From Martinezella lusitana (GTDB taxonomy: Bacteria > Pseudomonadota > Alphaproteobacteria > Rhizobiales > Rhizobiaceae), in assembly GCF_900094565.1 (NCBI RefSeq), contig NZ_FMAF01000005.1, forward strand, positions 1 to 64,000: DNA of 64,000 bases, read 5' to 3'. A program made the translations under genes and the position numbers. The first letter of the stretch is position 1. Each line of letters opens with the position of its first letter. The notes below the pieces were generated by a model. The model searched no databases. It was not told where the DNA came from and worked only from the letters and a program-made list of their open reading frames with translations. Of the stretch, positions 44,528 to 53,083 are shown piece by piece.

Positions 44528-44543
44528 GCGCCGCAGCGCCCAC
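44519..44543 (-). terminator. Terminator of gpt
   Basis: A perfect 8-bp stem, GTGGGCGC (44524-44531) with GCGCCCAC (44536-44543), has a 4-nt loop. On the minus strand it is followed by TATATTTAG. It lies 78 bp after the gpt stop. Confidence 0.65.
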
Positions 44544-44620
44544 CTCTATTACCACAGGTCGAGTCCCGCTTTTGTCCAGCGGACAGAATCATTGCTGATT
44601 CGCGCGGCTCGCGATGGAAT

Positions 44621-45118
44621 TCAGCCGCGATGACCCTTGGCGATCGGCTCCTGATAGGTGAAGCCCATGTCCCAGGGGAAGTAGATCCAGGTGTCCTGAC
44701 TTACCTCGGTGATGAAGGTGTCGATGGTCGGCACGCCCTTGGGCTTGGCGTAGACGCAGGCGAAATGCGCCTTCGGCAGCATGGCGCGGACTTCGACGGC
44801 CGTCTTGCCGGTATCGGTCAGATCGTCGATGACGAGGACTGCTTCGCCGCCGTCGACCGCCAGTTCCGGCGCAACGCCCTTGAGAAGGTTCATCTCCCCC
44901 TGGCTTGTGTAGTCGTGATAGGAGGCGACGCAGACGGTCTCTATCACGCGGATATTGAGTTCGCGCGAGATGATGGCGGCCGGGACGAGGCCGCCGCGGG
45001 TGATACAGACGATCGCCTTGAATTCGCGATTGAGGCCGGCAAGCCGCCAGGCAAGCGCGCGGGCATCGCGATGGAACTGATCCCAGGATACGGGAAAGGC
45101 TTTATCGGGCAGGGACAT
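44621..45118 (-). CDS. gpt: Xanthine-guanine phosphoribosyltransferase
   Basis: A 165-residue purine salvage enzyme that converts xanthine or guanine plus PRPP to the nucleotide. The PRPP-binding motif [13 protein letters not shown] (about residues 94-106) and the [16 protein letters not shown] segment are typical of Gpt. The C-terminal [10 protein letters not shown] is also conserved. The ATG is at 45118. It is single, with its own terminator. Confidence 0.92.
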   Translation of the reverse strand: MSLPDKAFPVSWDQFHRDARALAWRLAGLNREFKAIVCITRGGLVPAAIISRELNIRVIETVCVASYHDYTSQGEMNLLKGVAPELAVDGGEAVLVIDDLTDTGKTAVEVRAMLPKAHFACVYAKPKGVPTIDTFITEVSQDTWIYFPWDMGFTYQEPIAKGHRG

Positions 45119-45436
45119 GGCAGCAGGCTCCGGGCATGGAATAACGACGCGCCGGCGCTACCGGCGACCCTGAGCAGACTCCCGCGGCGGGCGCGGACCA
45201 TGAACCAAATCCGGAACGCGATTCGCTTGATATCGACTTGAACAGGATTTCATCCAGAAAAGAGCGATATGCCTTTCGGGATCATGTTCCATGGACCGCG
45301 CGAACGGTTCCCTGACGGGAATTCTGTCATCGGTCGCTGCTTTCTGCTGGATTTGCGGTCAAAAGGCAATAGCCGCCATGCAGCGAAGCGGTGCAGTTTC
45401 CAGTGGAGAACCCTTCGGTTTAAGCTGCAAAGCCGA
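45119..45436. other. Intergenic region between the usp and gpt genes
   Basis: A 318-bp region downstream of the universal stress gene and upstream of gpt. Open frames crossing it have no protein-like features. A weak G-U-rich hairpin (GGTTCCC...GGGAATT, about 45308-45325) is the only structure seen. Confidence 0.35.
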
Positions 45437-46282
45437 TCAGCGGGCCAGAAGCGTCATCGCCGTCATGGATTGCAGCAATGTCCGCGTCGTGCCGCCGAAG
45501 ATCATCTGCCAGAGCCAGGAATGCGTATAGGCGCCCATGACGAGCAGATCGATGCTGTTGTCGGCAAGGCGATTTTCGATGACTTGCGATGGCGTGGACT
45601 TGCCGGTGCAGGCCGCCGTTTCGAATTTGGCGCGAACGCCGTGACGCGTCAGCGCCGCCGCAATCTGAACGCCGCTTTCCTTCGAGGGGTGGGTCTCTCT
45701 CTCGGATGTGCTGACCGAAAGAATTTCCACGGAATCGGCCGCCTTCAGGAAAGGCAGGGCATCGAAGGTGGCGCGCGCCGCCTCCTTGGAGCCGTTCCAG
45801 GCGATTAGCACGCGACGCACGGGTTTCGGAGTGCGCAGGATATAGGGGATCAACAGTACCGGGCGGCCGCTATCGAAAAGGAAGGTTTCGACATCGACCT
45901 GGTTGTCGGAATATTTCGCCGGGTCCGGTTGCACGGCAACCAGCAGGTCGGCGCTGCGGGCACTTTCGATCAAGGGCTCGGTGCCGTAGCCAACGGTGCT
46001 GGTAAAGCTGCGCCATTCATAGTCGAGGCCGGCCCCCTCCATTTTCGTGCGAAACAGCCGCTCGATTTCGACCGCCTGGCTATGGGCGACATCCTGAAGC
46101 GCCTGCACGGCGACGGGATCCGGGATTTCCATCGGCGCCACGAGCGGCACGGTCGAGATGATTTCCGCATGCAGGCCAACAATGTGGGCGCCATACTCCT
46201 TGGCGAACGCCGCCGCAAAATCAGCGGCGATGCGCGTGTTGTCGGGATTGTCGAGAACGGTCACCAGGGTTTTATAAGACAT
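45437..46282 (-). CDS. Universal stress protein, two-domain type
   Basis: A 281-residue cytosolic protein with two UspA-like halves. The first begins MSYKTLVTVLDNPDNTRIAADFAAAFA. The second (from about residue 155) has VRRVLIAWNGSKEAARA and the ATP-binding G-x2-G-x9-G-(S/T) type segment in LVMGAYTHSWLWQMIFGGTTRTLL. Such proteins support survival under stress or respiration limits. The start at 46282 is preferred to 46297. Confidence 0.9.
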   Translation of the reverse strand: MSYKTLVTVLDNPDNTRIAADFAAAFAKEYGAHIVGLHAEIISTVPLVAPMEIPDPVAVQALQDVAHSQAVEIERLFRTKMEGAGLDYEWRSFTSTVGYGTEPLIESARSADLLVAVQPDPAKYSDNQVDVETFLFDSGRPVLLIPYILRTPKPVRRVLIAWNGSKEAARATFDALPFLKAADSVEILSVSTSERETHPSKESGVQIAAALTRHGVRAKFETAACTGKSTPSQVIENRLADNSIDLLVMGAYTHSWLWQMIFGGTTRTLLQSMTAMTLLAR

Positions 46283-46397
46283 GACGTGATCTCCCATGCG
46301 GAGGGTTGGATCGCTTCATTATATCAGCATTCCGCATCGAAATAATGCGCTGAACCCGTTCCTGGTTCCCCGATAAAATGCACGCCATCGTTGAACG

Positions 46398-47171
46398 TCA
46401 TGCCTGGGCGGACTGATTATCCTTGGCTTTCGACTGTCGGATAGCCTCGATCATCGCGCGCACTTCCGCCGCGACATTTTCAACCAGCTCGGCGGAGCGG
46501 GCTCTAACGACAATTTCGGTCGAGAAGGACTGGCCGACATAGCGCGGATAGGAACCGATGCTGGTATCCGGATGGGCTTTCTGGATGATGCCGAGCGGCG
46601 TGCCGATCTCACCTTCGCCGTAAGGGCAGGCAATCGCCGTCGAAAGCATGCGCACGCCGGTCCGAAGCGTCGGTATGACATTGTCGAGCATCGCCTGGAA
46701 AACCTGCGGCACGCCGGCCATCACATAGACGTTCCCGATGTTGAAGCCCGGTGCCGTCGAGACCGGATTGGCGATGTGTTTCGATCCGACAGGCATGCGC
46801 GCCATGCGCTGGCGGGCCTCGGTGAATTCCATCTCGCGCTTGGCATACATCTCAGCCATCAGCCGCATGGCCTCGGCATCGTGCTCGCAGGGCACGCCGA
46901 AGGCCTTGGCGATGGCGTCGGCGGTAATATCGTCATGGGTCGGGCCGATGCCGCCTGAGGTGAAGACATAATCATACGTGCCGCGCAAAGCATTCAGCGC
47001 CGATACGATGGCGTCTTCATCATCGGCGACGATACGAACCTCCTTCAGATCGATGCCGGCAAGCAGCAGGATATCGGCGAGATGGCCGATATTCCTGTCC
47101 TTCGTCCGGCCGGAGAGCAGCTCGTCGCCGATGGCCAGCATGGCGGCGGTGACAATGGTTTCGTTTGTCAT
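46398..47171 (-). CDS. CinA-like molybdopterin-binding domain protein
   Basis: A 257-residue protein of the MoaB/Mog-like fold found in the N-terminal half of CinA: AAMLAIGDELLSGRTKDRN, FTSGGIGPTHDDITADAIAKAFG and the VMAGVPQVFQAMLDNV block. The C-terminal amidohydrolase (PncC) domain of full CinA is absent. The short form is common in alphaproteobacteria and its role is unclear. The next gene, wrbA, starts 240 bp away on the other strand. Confidence 0.88.
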   Translation of the reverse strand: MTNETIVTAAMLAIGDELLSGRTKDRNIGHLADILLLAGIDLKEVRIVADDEDAIVSALNALRGTYDYVFTSGGIGPTHDDITADAIAKAFGVPCEHDAEAMRLMAEMYAKREMEFTEARQRMARMPVGSKHIANPVSTAPGFNIGNVYVMAGVPQVFQAMLDNVIPTLRTGVRMLSTAIACPYGEGEIGTPLGIIQKAHPDTSIGSYPRYVGQSFSTEIVVRARSAELVENVAAEVRAMIEAIRQSKAKDNQSAQA

Positions 47172-47411
47172 GAAAACATCCGTGAAATTGCGCAGCGGCG
47201 CGTTCGCAAAAGGTTCGAAATAGGTAGCGCCGTTTTTCGCGAATGCAAACCGTCGTTTTCACAGTCCCGGGTAGTCGCCTTGAGGCCGCGCAAGTGAATT
47301 TTCGTCTATAGAGGATGAACAGTGCGTTCCGGGCATGGGGGCTGCGCGCCCGTCTCATCGCTGATAAAACTTGCTCCGATACTTAACGCGTCCAACAGAC
47401 AGGAGACGTTC

Positions 47412-48011
47412 ATGGCTAAGGTTCTGGTTCTTTATTATTCCGCTTACGGTCATATCGAGACGATGGCCTATGCCGTCGCGGAGGGCGCAAAGTCCGCCGG
47501 TGCCGAAGTCACCGTCAAGCGCGTGCCCGAACTGGTGCCGGAAGAGGTTGCAAAGGCCTCCTACTTCAAGGTCGACCAGGAAGCGCCGATCGCAACGCCG
47601 GACGAACTGGCCGAATATGATGCGATCATCGTCGGCGCCGGCACGCGTTTCGGCACGGTTGCCTCGCAGATGCGCAATTTCTGGGATCAGACCGGCGGCC
47701 TCTGGTTCGCCGGCAAGCTCGTCGGCAAGGTCGGCTCGGCCTTCACCTCGTCCGCCACCCAGCACGGTGGCCAGGAATCGACCATTCTCGGCTTCATCCC
47801 GACCTTTCTGCATCAGGGCATGGTTGTTGTCGGCCTTCCCTATGCCTTCCAGGGCCAGATGGGCACCGAGGAAGTCAAGGGCGGCTCACCCTACGGCGCT
47901 TCCACCATCACCAATGGCGACGGCTCGCGTCAGCCTTCCGAAATCGAGCTGGAAGCGGCAAAGTTCCAGGGTGCCCATGTCGCCAAGATCGCGGCCAAGC
48001 TTTTCGCTTAA
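47412..48011 (+). CDS. wrbA: NAD(P)H:quinone oxidoreductase WrbA
   Basis: A 199-residue flavodoxin-like FMN enzyme that reduces quinones by two electrons, avoiding semiquinone radicals. It starts [19 protein letters not shown] and has the WrbA hallmark [22 protein letters not shown] and the [13 protein letters not shown] block. The ATG at 47412 follows AGGAGA. Upstream in-frame starts are not supported. It is followed by a strong terminator. Confidence 0.96.
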   Translation: MAKVLVLYYSAYGHIETMAYAVAEGAKSAGAEVTVKRVPELVPEEVAKASYFKVDQEAPIATPDELAEYDAIIVGAGTRFGTVASQMRNFWDQTGGLWFAGKLVGKVGSAFTSSATQHGGQESTILGFIPTFLHQGMVVVGLPYAFQGQMGTEEVKGGSPYGASTITNGDGSRQPSEIELEAAKFQGAHVAKIAAKLFA

Positions 48012-48032
48012 TTCGAGTTTTGTGCATTGAAC

Positions 48033-48062
48033 AAAGGCGCGGCGAAAGCTGCGCCTTTTTCG
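48033..48062 (+). terminator. Terminator of wrbA
   Basis: The stem AAAGGCGCGGC (48033-48043) pairs with GCTGCGCCTTT (48048-48058, one G-U pair). It has a GAAA tetraloop and continues into a T run. It lies 22 bp after the wrbA stop. Confidence 0.85.
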
Positions 48063-48085
48063 TCGAGCATATAGGGGTTTATCTT

Positions 48086-48171
48086 TGGTGCGGACGACGG
48101 GGGTCGAACCCGTACAGCCAAAGGCCGAGGGATTTTAAGTCCCTTGCGTCTACCAGTTTCGCCACGTCCGC
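48086..48171 (-). tRNA. tRNA-Leu (anticodon UAA)
   Basis: On the minus strand the 86-nt sequence begins GCGGACGTGGCGAAACTGG and ends GTCGTCCGCACCA. The 7-bp acceptor stem (GCGGACG/CGTCCGC) is complete. The anticodon arm is AGGGA-CTTAAAA-TCCCT, giving anticodon UAA. There is a long variable arm, as expected for leucine, and a GGTTCGACC T-arm. CCA is encoded. No integrated element is seen at its 3' end. Confidence 0.97.
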
Positions 48172-48226
48172 GTGTCTTTCCCCTTCAAGCACTTGAGCGA
48201 TTCAGTCAAGGAAATGTTTTTGCAAT

Positions 48227-48252
48227 GGCGGACCAACTTACATTGGTCCGCC
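48227..48252. other. Perfect 10-bp hairpin next to tRNA-Leu
   Basis: GGCGGACCAA (48227-48236) and TTGGTCCGCC (48243-48252) form a perfect inverted repeat with a 6-nt loop. No T tract follows on either strand. It lies 32 bp downstream of the minus-strand lipoprotein gene and may stabilise or end its message. Confidence 0.5.
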
Positions 48253-48283
48253 GCCGCATAGGGATCATTCGGCGTCGATCAGC

Positions 48284-48625
48284 TTAGCGCCCCTTGAGAA
48301 CGGCGACGAGCGCCGGGGTCACCTTTTTCTGCTGGAACATGGCTTTGAAATCGGCGTAGCTTATTCTTCCGGAAACTACGCCTGTCATCAGCCGCTGACA
48401 AAAGAGCCGCTTTGCTTCGCTTCTTTGCGATCTCACATAAAACGCGATTTGATCCAGCGTTTCCGGCGGTAGGTGCTGCGACAGGCATTTGGCGATGACT
48501 TGCGCACGGGCGCTCGGGCTTTCCTTCATGATCGGGATGCTCTTCTCGAAGGTTTGCTCCTGCGATGTGCAGGAAGCCAGCGCGGCGAGGGTGAAAGCAA
48601 TGGAAAGCAAGCGGATAAAGCGCAT
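48284..48625 (-). CDS. Hypothetical lipoprotein
   Basis: A 113-residue protein with a lipoprotein signal: a basic start (MRFIRLLSIAFTLAALASC) and lipobox L-A-S-C with Cys19. The mature part is helical and polar, with two more cysteines (KCLSQHLPP and LFCQRL). I do not recognise the family. It is predicted to be membrane-attached in the periplasm. Confidence 0.65.
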   Translation of the reverse strand: MRFIRLLSIAFTLAALASCTSQEQTFEKSIPIMKESPSARAQVIAKCLSQHLPPETLDQIAFYVRSQRSEAKRLFCQRLMTGVVSGRISYADFKAMFQQKKVTPALVAVLKGR

Positions 48626-48986
48626 GATGATGGTCTCCCTTGGATGAGGCCGGGATAAGCATCTTTTGCGCGATTTTTCAACTGTAAATGGAATTATTAG
48701 GTGAGTTCTGCACTGTGCCTAACAAGCGAAGCCCGCCGGAGCCGAGTGTCGGTACTAGGGCGGGCCTCTAACCATCATCATGATGGCTGTCCCGTATTGG
48801 AGACAGGCAAGTCCGCGCTGTCAATTCACAGATTTTGGGGGATATGACGGCAGGAGGCATATATCTTCGACGCCCGGTATCTCGGCAATATCGTGTCGGC
48901 AGGTCTGAAACCGCGATAAACAGGCTTTCTTGACTCATATTTCCTGTGTCATAGCGAAGGCGGATTGTGAAGAAGGACGGATAGCC
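48626..48986. other. Divergent region between the lipoprotein gene and ilvA
   Basis: 361 bp holding both promoters. A nested stem is present: GCCCGCC (48731-48737) with GGCGGGC (48759-48765), enclosing CCGA/TCGG. The 10-bp palindrome CATCATGATG lies further on. TTGACT (48930-48935) could be a -35 for ilvA, but no good -10 follows. I see no gene. Confidence 0.4.
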
Positions 48987-50237
48987 GTGGACAAACAGAC
49001 TGTTCTCGAAGCCACCGAGGCCATGCGTGGTCTCTTCCCCGTAACGCCGTTGCAACTGAACGAGCATCTTTCCGCTCGCTACGGCGCGGACATTTGGCTG
49101 AAACGCGAGGATCTGACGCCGGTGCGCTCCTACAAGATCCGCGGCGCCTTCAATTTCTTCCGCAAGGTGATTGCCGAAGGAGGAACGGGAAAGACCTTCG
49201 TCTGCGCGTCCGCCGGCAATCATGCCCAGGGCTTTGCCTTCGTCTGCCGGCATTTCGGCGTGCCGGGCGTGGTCTATATGCCTGTCACGACACCGCAGCA
49301 AAAGATCGACAAGACCCGCATATTCGGCGGCGAATTCATCACTATCAAGCTCTTCGGCGATTTCTTCGACCAATGCTATCAGGCGGCACGCGACCATGTC
49401 GAAAAGATCGACGGTGTCATGGTGCCGCCTTTCGATCATGTCGATATCATCGAGGGGCAGGCGACCGTCGCGGCCGAGATCGCCGAGCAACTGCCTGACG
49501 GCGTCGTGGCCGACCGCATTCTTCTGCCTGTCGGCGGCGGCGGTCTGGCCGCCGGCATCACCAGCTATTTTGCCGATCGGCTCGCCCGCGATGTCTTTGT
49601 CTTCGCCGAGCCCGCCGGCGCGCCAAGCCTCAGGCGCAGCATCGAGGCGGGGAAGGTGGTGACGCTGACCAAAGTCGACAATTTCGTCGATGGTGCCGCG
49701 GTCGGCCGTATCGGCGATCTGAACTTCGCCGCTTTGAAAGGGTTTGCTGCCGAGCAAGTCAAACTCATCGACGAAAACGCCATCTGCGTGACCATCACCG
49801 ATATGCTGAACGTCGAAGGCGTCGTGCTGGAGCCCGCCGGCGCCTTGGCGATCACCGCGCTGGAGACCCTGGATCGTGAGAGCATCCGCGGCAAGACCAT
49901 CGTCGCCGTCGTCTCCGGCGGCAATTTCGATTTCGAACGCCTGCCCGACGTCAAGGAGCGCGCCATGCGCTATGCCGGGCTGAAGAAATATTTCATCCTG
50001 CGTCTGGCGCAGCGCCCTGGCGCATTGAGGGATTTCCTCAACATGCTCGGGCCTGAAGATGATATCGCCCGCTTCGAATATCTAAAGAAGAGCGCCCGCA
50101 ATTTCGGCTCTATCCTGATCGGCATCGAGACGAAGAATCCGGATAATTTCAAACAGCTTATCGCGAATTTCGAAAGTTCCGGCATGGGGTATGAAGACAT
50201 CACCGAAAACGACATCCTGGCAAACCTGATCATTTGA
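48987..50237 (+). CDS. ilvA: Threonine ammonia-lyase (threonine dehydratase)
   Basis: A 416-residue PLP enzyme that makes 2-oxobutanoate from threonine, the entry step to isoleucine. The PLP lysine is in SYKIRGAFNFF. The phosphate-binding loop is PVGGGGLAAG. A single ACT-like regulatory domain follows residue about 330 (KKYFILRLAQRPGALRDFL). Start: GTG at 48987, after GAAGGACGG. It works with ilvD, encoded at 22741. Confidence 0.94.
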   Translation: MDKQTVLEATEAMRGLFPVTPLQLNEHLSARYGADIWLKREDLTPVRSYKIRGAFNFFRKVIAEGGTGKTFVCASAGNHAQGFAFVCRHFGVPGVVYMPVTTPQQKIDKTRIFGGEFITIKLFGDFFDQCYQAARDHVEKIDGVMVPPFDHVDIIEGQATVAAEIAEQLPDGVVADRILLPVGGGGLAAGITSYFADRLARDVFVFAEPAGAPSLRRSIEAGKVVTLTKVDNFVDGAAVGRIGDLNFAALKGFAAEQVKLIDENAICVTITDMLNVEGVVLEPAGALAITALETLDRESIRGKTIVAVVSGGNFDFERLPDVKERAMRYAGLKKYFILRLAQRPGALRDFLNMLGPEDDIARFEYLKKSARNFGSILIGIETKNPDNFKQLIANFESSGMGYEDITENDILANLII

Positions 50238-50274
50238 CTTTGCGACCCTGCAACCTTCATGCTAAAGGCGATCC

Positions 50275-50613
50275 ATGGCTTCGTTCTTTTCAAATATCCT
50301 TTCGATCTTCACCGGCGGCGCGTCGCAGGCGGGCGCTGAAAAGTCTGCCAGCTCCACTGTCAGCGCCGAGCCCCAGGTGCATGCCGGCTGCACGATCTAT
50401 GCCACGCCGCAGCGCGAGGGCAATCAGTTCCGGCTCATGGGCCGGATCGAGAAGGATGTGAACGGCGAGATCCTGGTGCGCAACTTCATCCGCGCCGACG
50501 TTTTCACCTCGTCGGACGATGCCGTGGAATCGACCTTCCGCAAGGCGCAGCAGATCATCGATCAGAACGGCGCATCGCTGTTCGGCGACGGCGAAAAGGT
50601 CCGACAAGTCTGA
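50275..50613 (+). CDS. HlyU family protein
   Basis: A 112-residue protein. After a short N-terminal stretch (MASFFSNILSIFTG) the conserved domain reads YATPQREGNQFRLMGRIEK...LVRNFIRADVFTS, then DDAVESTFRKAQQIIDQ. This matches the HlyU family named after a Vibrio activator. The alphaproteobacterial members lack a clear DNA-binding motif, so a regulatory role is uncertain. It is 37 bp downstream of ilvA. Confidence 0.8.
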   Translation: MASFFSNILSIFTGGASQAGAEKSASSTVSAEPQVHAGCTIYATPQREGNQFRLMGRIEKDVNGEILVRNFIRADVFTSSDDAVESTFRKAQQIIDQNGASLFGDGEKVRQV

Positions 50614-50717
50614 TCGTGAGCGCCGTCGGTCCGTGCTAGCCGCGTATCGTAGTCGAAATCTCGATAGCAGCGCAGCGGGATCTCAAAGATCTTCGTCGAG
50701 CATCAGAATATACGGTA

Positions 50718-51182
50718 TCAGTGAAGACCGTCTGGCAGCCAGCTTTCCAGATATTCTTCCATTTGCTTTCCCGACATGACAGTCGAAATCCAGGCGCGTC
50801 GCTCGAAGTCGATGGCCGCAAGTTCGTAAGCACAGGCCATAAGGTCGCTCTTTACATGCGAAAACTTCGGTTTTCCCGAATAGTCTGATTGGGCAGCGTA
50901 TTGCATGCAAACGCATTCGTTCACCCACCATTGGGTCAATAAGGTCTTTGCGCTGCTCCCGTGATGAAGGACAACGAAGTCGACAGAGTAATGGGGCGTC
51001 CCGTTCATGCGGGCAAGATTGGCTTCAACGAAGGAGCGTGCCTCGTTGATCAATTCCGGCTGTAAAAGCTGTTCTCGTTTCGGGGCCTGTGCAGAGATTC
51101 CGTAAGCCTTGATGCTCCAACCCGACATTTGCCAGATGCCCAAACGTCCAAGATGTCGCGGCGTGTACATCGGAATTGGCAT
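50718..51182 (-). CDS. Hypothetical protein
   Basis: A 154-residue soluble protein without a recognised domain. It begins MPIPMYTPRHLGRLGIWQ and has FVVLHHGSSAKTLLTQWWVNECVCMQY, and a C-terminus MEEYLESWLPDG. The start has GGAGA 5 bp upstream. Base composition is less GC-rich than in the neighbours. It begins an accessory-looking patch with the GNAT gene and a decayed GST. Confidence 0.6.
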   Translation of the reverse strand: MPIPMYTPRHLGRLGIWQMSGWSIKAYGISAQAPKREQLLQPELINEARSFVEANLARMNGTPHYSVDFVVLHHGSSAKTLLTQWWVNECVCMQYAAQSDYSGKPKFSHVKSDLMACAYELAAIDFERRAWISTVMSGKQMEEYLESWLPDGLH

Positions 51183-51247
51183 GTTTTCTCCGTATCCGCG
51201 TAGTCGCTGTGTGGTTGACGATGATTTTTGCCCGAGCGATGGAAGCT

Positions 51248-51760
51248 CTATGCCCTCAAACTTTCGACACTGGTGGACATCACCAGCGCCGAGGCTTCGA
51301 CGCTATCCAGGATTTCGATCGTCTCATTGCCGGTTGTCGTAAAGCCATGTTTTCTATAGAAAACTATAGCAGCCGGGCTTGTAACGAGAACCCTGACTTC
51401 GATCTTTTCGGCGGTTTCGATTACGCCCGCCACCTTATGCAGCAACTGCGAACCGAGACCCTTCCGTTGCTGGCCGGGGTGAACATACATTCCCCACAGG
51501 TAGGCGAAACCTCGGCGTTCCGCGAAGATTGCACTTCCATGGATCTCATGATCTGACGCAATGCAGTAGCCGCGCTCTCCCGAACCCGGCAACATCGATG
51601 CGGTTCCCTTCTGCTCCAAGTTCTTTAGCATCGCTAACAACGTACTTTGGCCTAGGCTTGGGCCGTAAGTAGCGGTCCAGGCGTCTCGCCATAACCTTAC
51701 CAAATCGGCCGCGTCGTCTGGGACTATCGCTCGGAAGTTTGGGGGCATTTCTTCATCCAA
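51248..51760 (-). CDS. GNAT family N-acetyltransferase
   Basis: A 170-residue acetyltransferase. The acetyl-CoA site is MYVHPGQQRKGLGSQLLHKV (about residues 91-110), and the C-terminal VTSPAAIVFYRKHGFTTTGNET is typical. The substrate is unknown. The start may be 51760 or the internal ATG at 51748. Confidence 0.85.
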   Translation of the reverse strand: MDEEMPPNFRAIVPDDAADLVRLWRDAWTATYGPSLGQSTLLAMLKNLEQKGTASMLPGSGERGYCIASDHEIHGSAIFAERRGFAYLWGMYVHPGQQRKGLGSQLLHKVAGVIETAEKIEVRVLVTSPAAIVFYRKHGFTTTGNETIEILDSVEASALVMSTSVESLRA

Positions 51761-51766
51761 CGGGTT

Positions 51767-52012
51767 TCAAGATAGGTTGAGGGATCTTCCAAAAAGAGAC
51801 GCCGATGACAGGATTGCCGGCAGTTCCGTCAGCAGATCGGATGCGCCGCATCTGTTGTCTGGCACGTTGGTAAGCGCCGGGACACGGCCTTTCGGGTTGA
51901 TCGCCAGATATTCCGGGTCTGCGTACTTTATCCCGAAGCGAGGAGCGGAGTTCCGGCTCATTGGGTGAACGGCGAGCGAGCAGGCGCCTGGCGAGTAATA
52001 GAGGCGATGCAC
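51767..52012 (-). pseudogene. Decayed glutathione S-transferase N-terminal fragment
   Basis: From a GTG at 52012 the translation reads HRLYYSPGACSLAVH, the hallmark start of beta-class-like GSTs. It then diverges, and returns to YLAINPKGRVPALT and LLTELPAIL. The part between (normally about 25 residues) is scrambled, and after PAIL the frame becomes unrelated and stops. The whole C-terminal domain is missing. This is best read as a frameshifted, truncated pseudogene. Confidence 0.75.
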
Positions 52013-52118
52013 GATGACTCCGATCATTGAAGAATGGTCATGAAGGCAAAACCTTCTCACCTTCGGAGCATTGCAAAACCCGCCTGCCGTGGCAATCGGA
52101 ATCGGGGAAGCTTGTCTG

Positions 52119-52158
52119 GTCAAGCAAAGGCCGCCCTCCATATCTGTGTTGGGCGGCC
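52119..52158 (-). terminator. Terminator of the SDR gene
   Basis: The stem GGCCGCCC (52129-52136) pairs with GGGCGGCC (52151-52158), with a 14-nt loop. On the minus strand it is followed by TTTGCTTG. It lies 43 bp after the SDR stop. Confidence 0.7.
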
Positions 52159-52201
52159 AATAAGAAACATCGAAATCTACGGTCTTTCAGGTGTCGCAGG
52201 C

Positions 52202-52978
52202 TCAAGCCGTGCGGAATATCTTCGCGCCCGAAGGGGCGTTGACGGCGCCGCCATCGACCGTGATTTCGATCGCCGTGACGTTGGCGGAATCGTCCGATGC
52301 GAAATAGAGTGCGGCCTTGGCGATCTCATCGGCTTCGCTCATGCGGCCGAGCGGGCTCAGGCCGCCGAAACGGGCCTCCAGTGCGTCCATAGCTTCCGGC
52401 GTTGCCGCCCGCGAATTCCAGATCGGCGTCTTGGTCGCTCCCGGCGTGACCTGGTTGACGCGGATGCCGCGTGGAGCAAGCTCTGACGCCAGGTTGCGGG
52501 TCATGGCGCGAACGGCGCCCTTCGTGCCTGCATAGGCAGAATAGCCGGGAATGCCGAGCACGGCATGCACGGAGCCGTTCAGGATCACCGAACCACCATC
52601 GTTCAGATAGGGCAGCGCTGCCTGCACCGTGAAGAATACGCCGGTGAAATTGATGCGCACGATGGATTCGAACTGCTCGAGCGTGGTCTTGCCGAGCGCG
52701 GTCTCGCCTCCAATTCCGGCATTGGCGAAGACGATATCGAACTTGCCAAGCTTCTGTGCTGCCTCGGCGAAGGCCTTCTCCATCGCCGGGATGTCTGTCG
52801 TGTCGGCCTGCAGGGCCAGCACGTTGCCGCCAAGCTCCTCGGCGGCGGCTGCAAGGGTCTGCGGATTGCGGCCGGTGATGACGACCTTGGCACCTTCGGC
52901 GAGGAAGAGCCGGGCGGTGGCGAGGCCGATGCCGCTGTTCCCGCCGGTAACGACGGCGACCTTGTTCTTGAGACGCAT
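52202..52978 (-). CDS. Short-chain dehydrogenase/reductase
   Basis: A 258-residue NAD(P)-dependent SDR. It has the nucleotide motif TGGNSGIG, NAG in FANAGIG, the catalytic Ser in ILNGSVHAV and the Y-x3-K in YAGTKGAV. The substrate is unknown. The start at 52978 (MRLKNKVAVV) is preferred over 52984 because the AGGAG site is 8 bp away. It is divergent from a TetR regulator, and the shared operator region suggests repression by it. Confidence 0.93.
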   Translation of the reverse strand: MRLKNKVAVVTGGNSGIGLATARLFLAEGAKVVITGRNPQTLAAAAEELGGNVLALQADTTDIPAMEKAFAEAAQKLGKFDIVFANAGIGGETALGKTTLEQFESIVRINFTGVFFTVQAALPYLNDGGSVILNGSVHAVLGIPGYSAYAGTKGAVRAMTRNLASELAPRGIRVNQVTPGATKTPIWNSRAATPEAMDALEARFGGLSPLGRMSEADEIAKAALYFASDDSANVTAIEITVDGGAVNAPSGAKIFRTA

Positions 52979-53011
52979 GTTCATAGCTCCTGTTGGCTTT
53001 TCTCACGATCT

Positions 53012-53051
53012 GGATTATGATCGTTCTCTATAAGGATTATGCTCGTAATCC
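53012..53051. promoter_or_regulatory. Candidate TetR operator between SDR and tetR
   Basis: A perfect inverted repeat GGATTA-N6-TAATCC (53034-53051) lies 33 bp before the TetR start. A second copy of its left half, GGATTATGATCG (53012-53023), matches GGATTATGCTCG exactly 22 bp downstream, two helical turns away. This suggests binding of two repressor dimers. Confidence 0.55.
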
Positions 53052-53083
53052 ATTTTGTCAAGGCTAAGCGGAAAGGATTCTCG

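Larger units (their letters stand above)
43855..44620. other. Long upstream region of nrdJ
   Basis: 766 bp without a convincing large gene. It contains, in nrdJ direction, the gpt terminator, a NrdR-box-like site (44512-44527), about 480 bp of unassigned and relatively AT-rich sequence, a second NrdR-box-like site (44016-44031), and a possible 21-codon upstream ORF (43908-43973). It could hold a small RNA. I see no cobalamin riboswitch core. Confidence 0.5.

Noticed and set aside
43855..44620. Cobalamin riboswitch upstream of nrdJ
   Set aside because: I looked for a B12-box-like core on the nrdJ strand and saw none. A B12-using enzyme is also not an expected target for B12 repression. A covariance-model search would settle it.
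48086..48300. Genomic island integrated at tRNA-Leu
   Set aside because: No integrase gene, no repeat of the tRNA 3' end and no phage or plasmid genes were seen in the flanks within the window.
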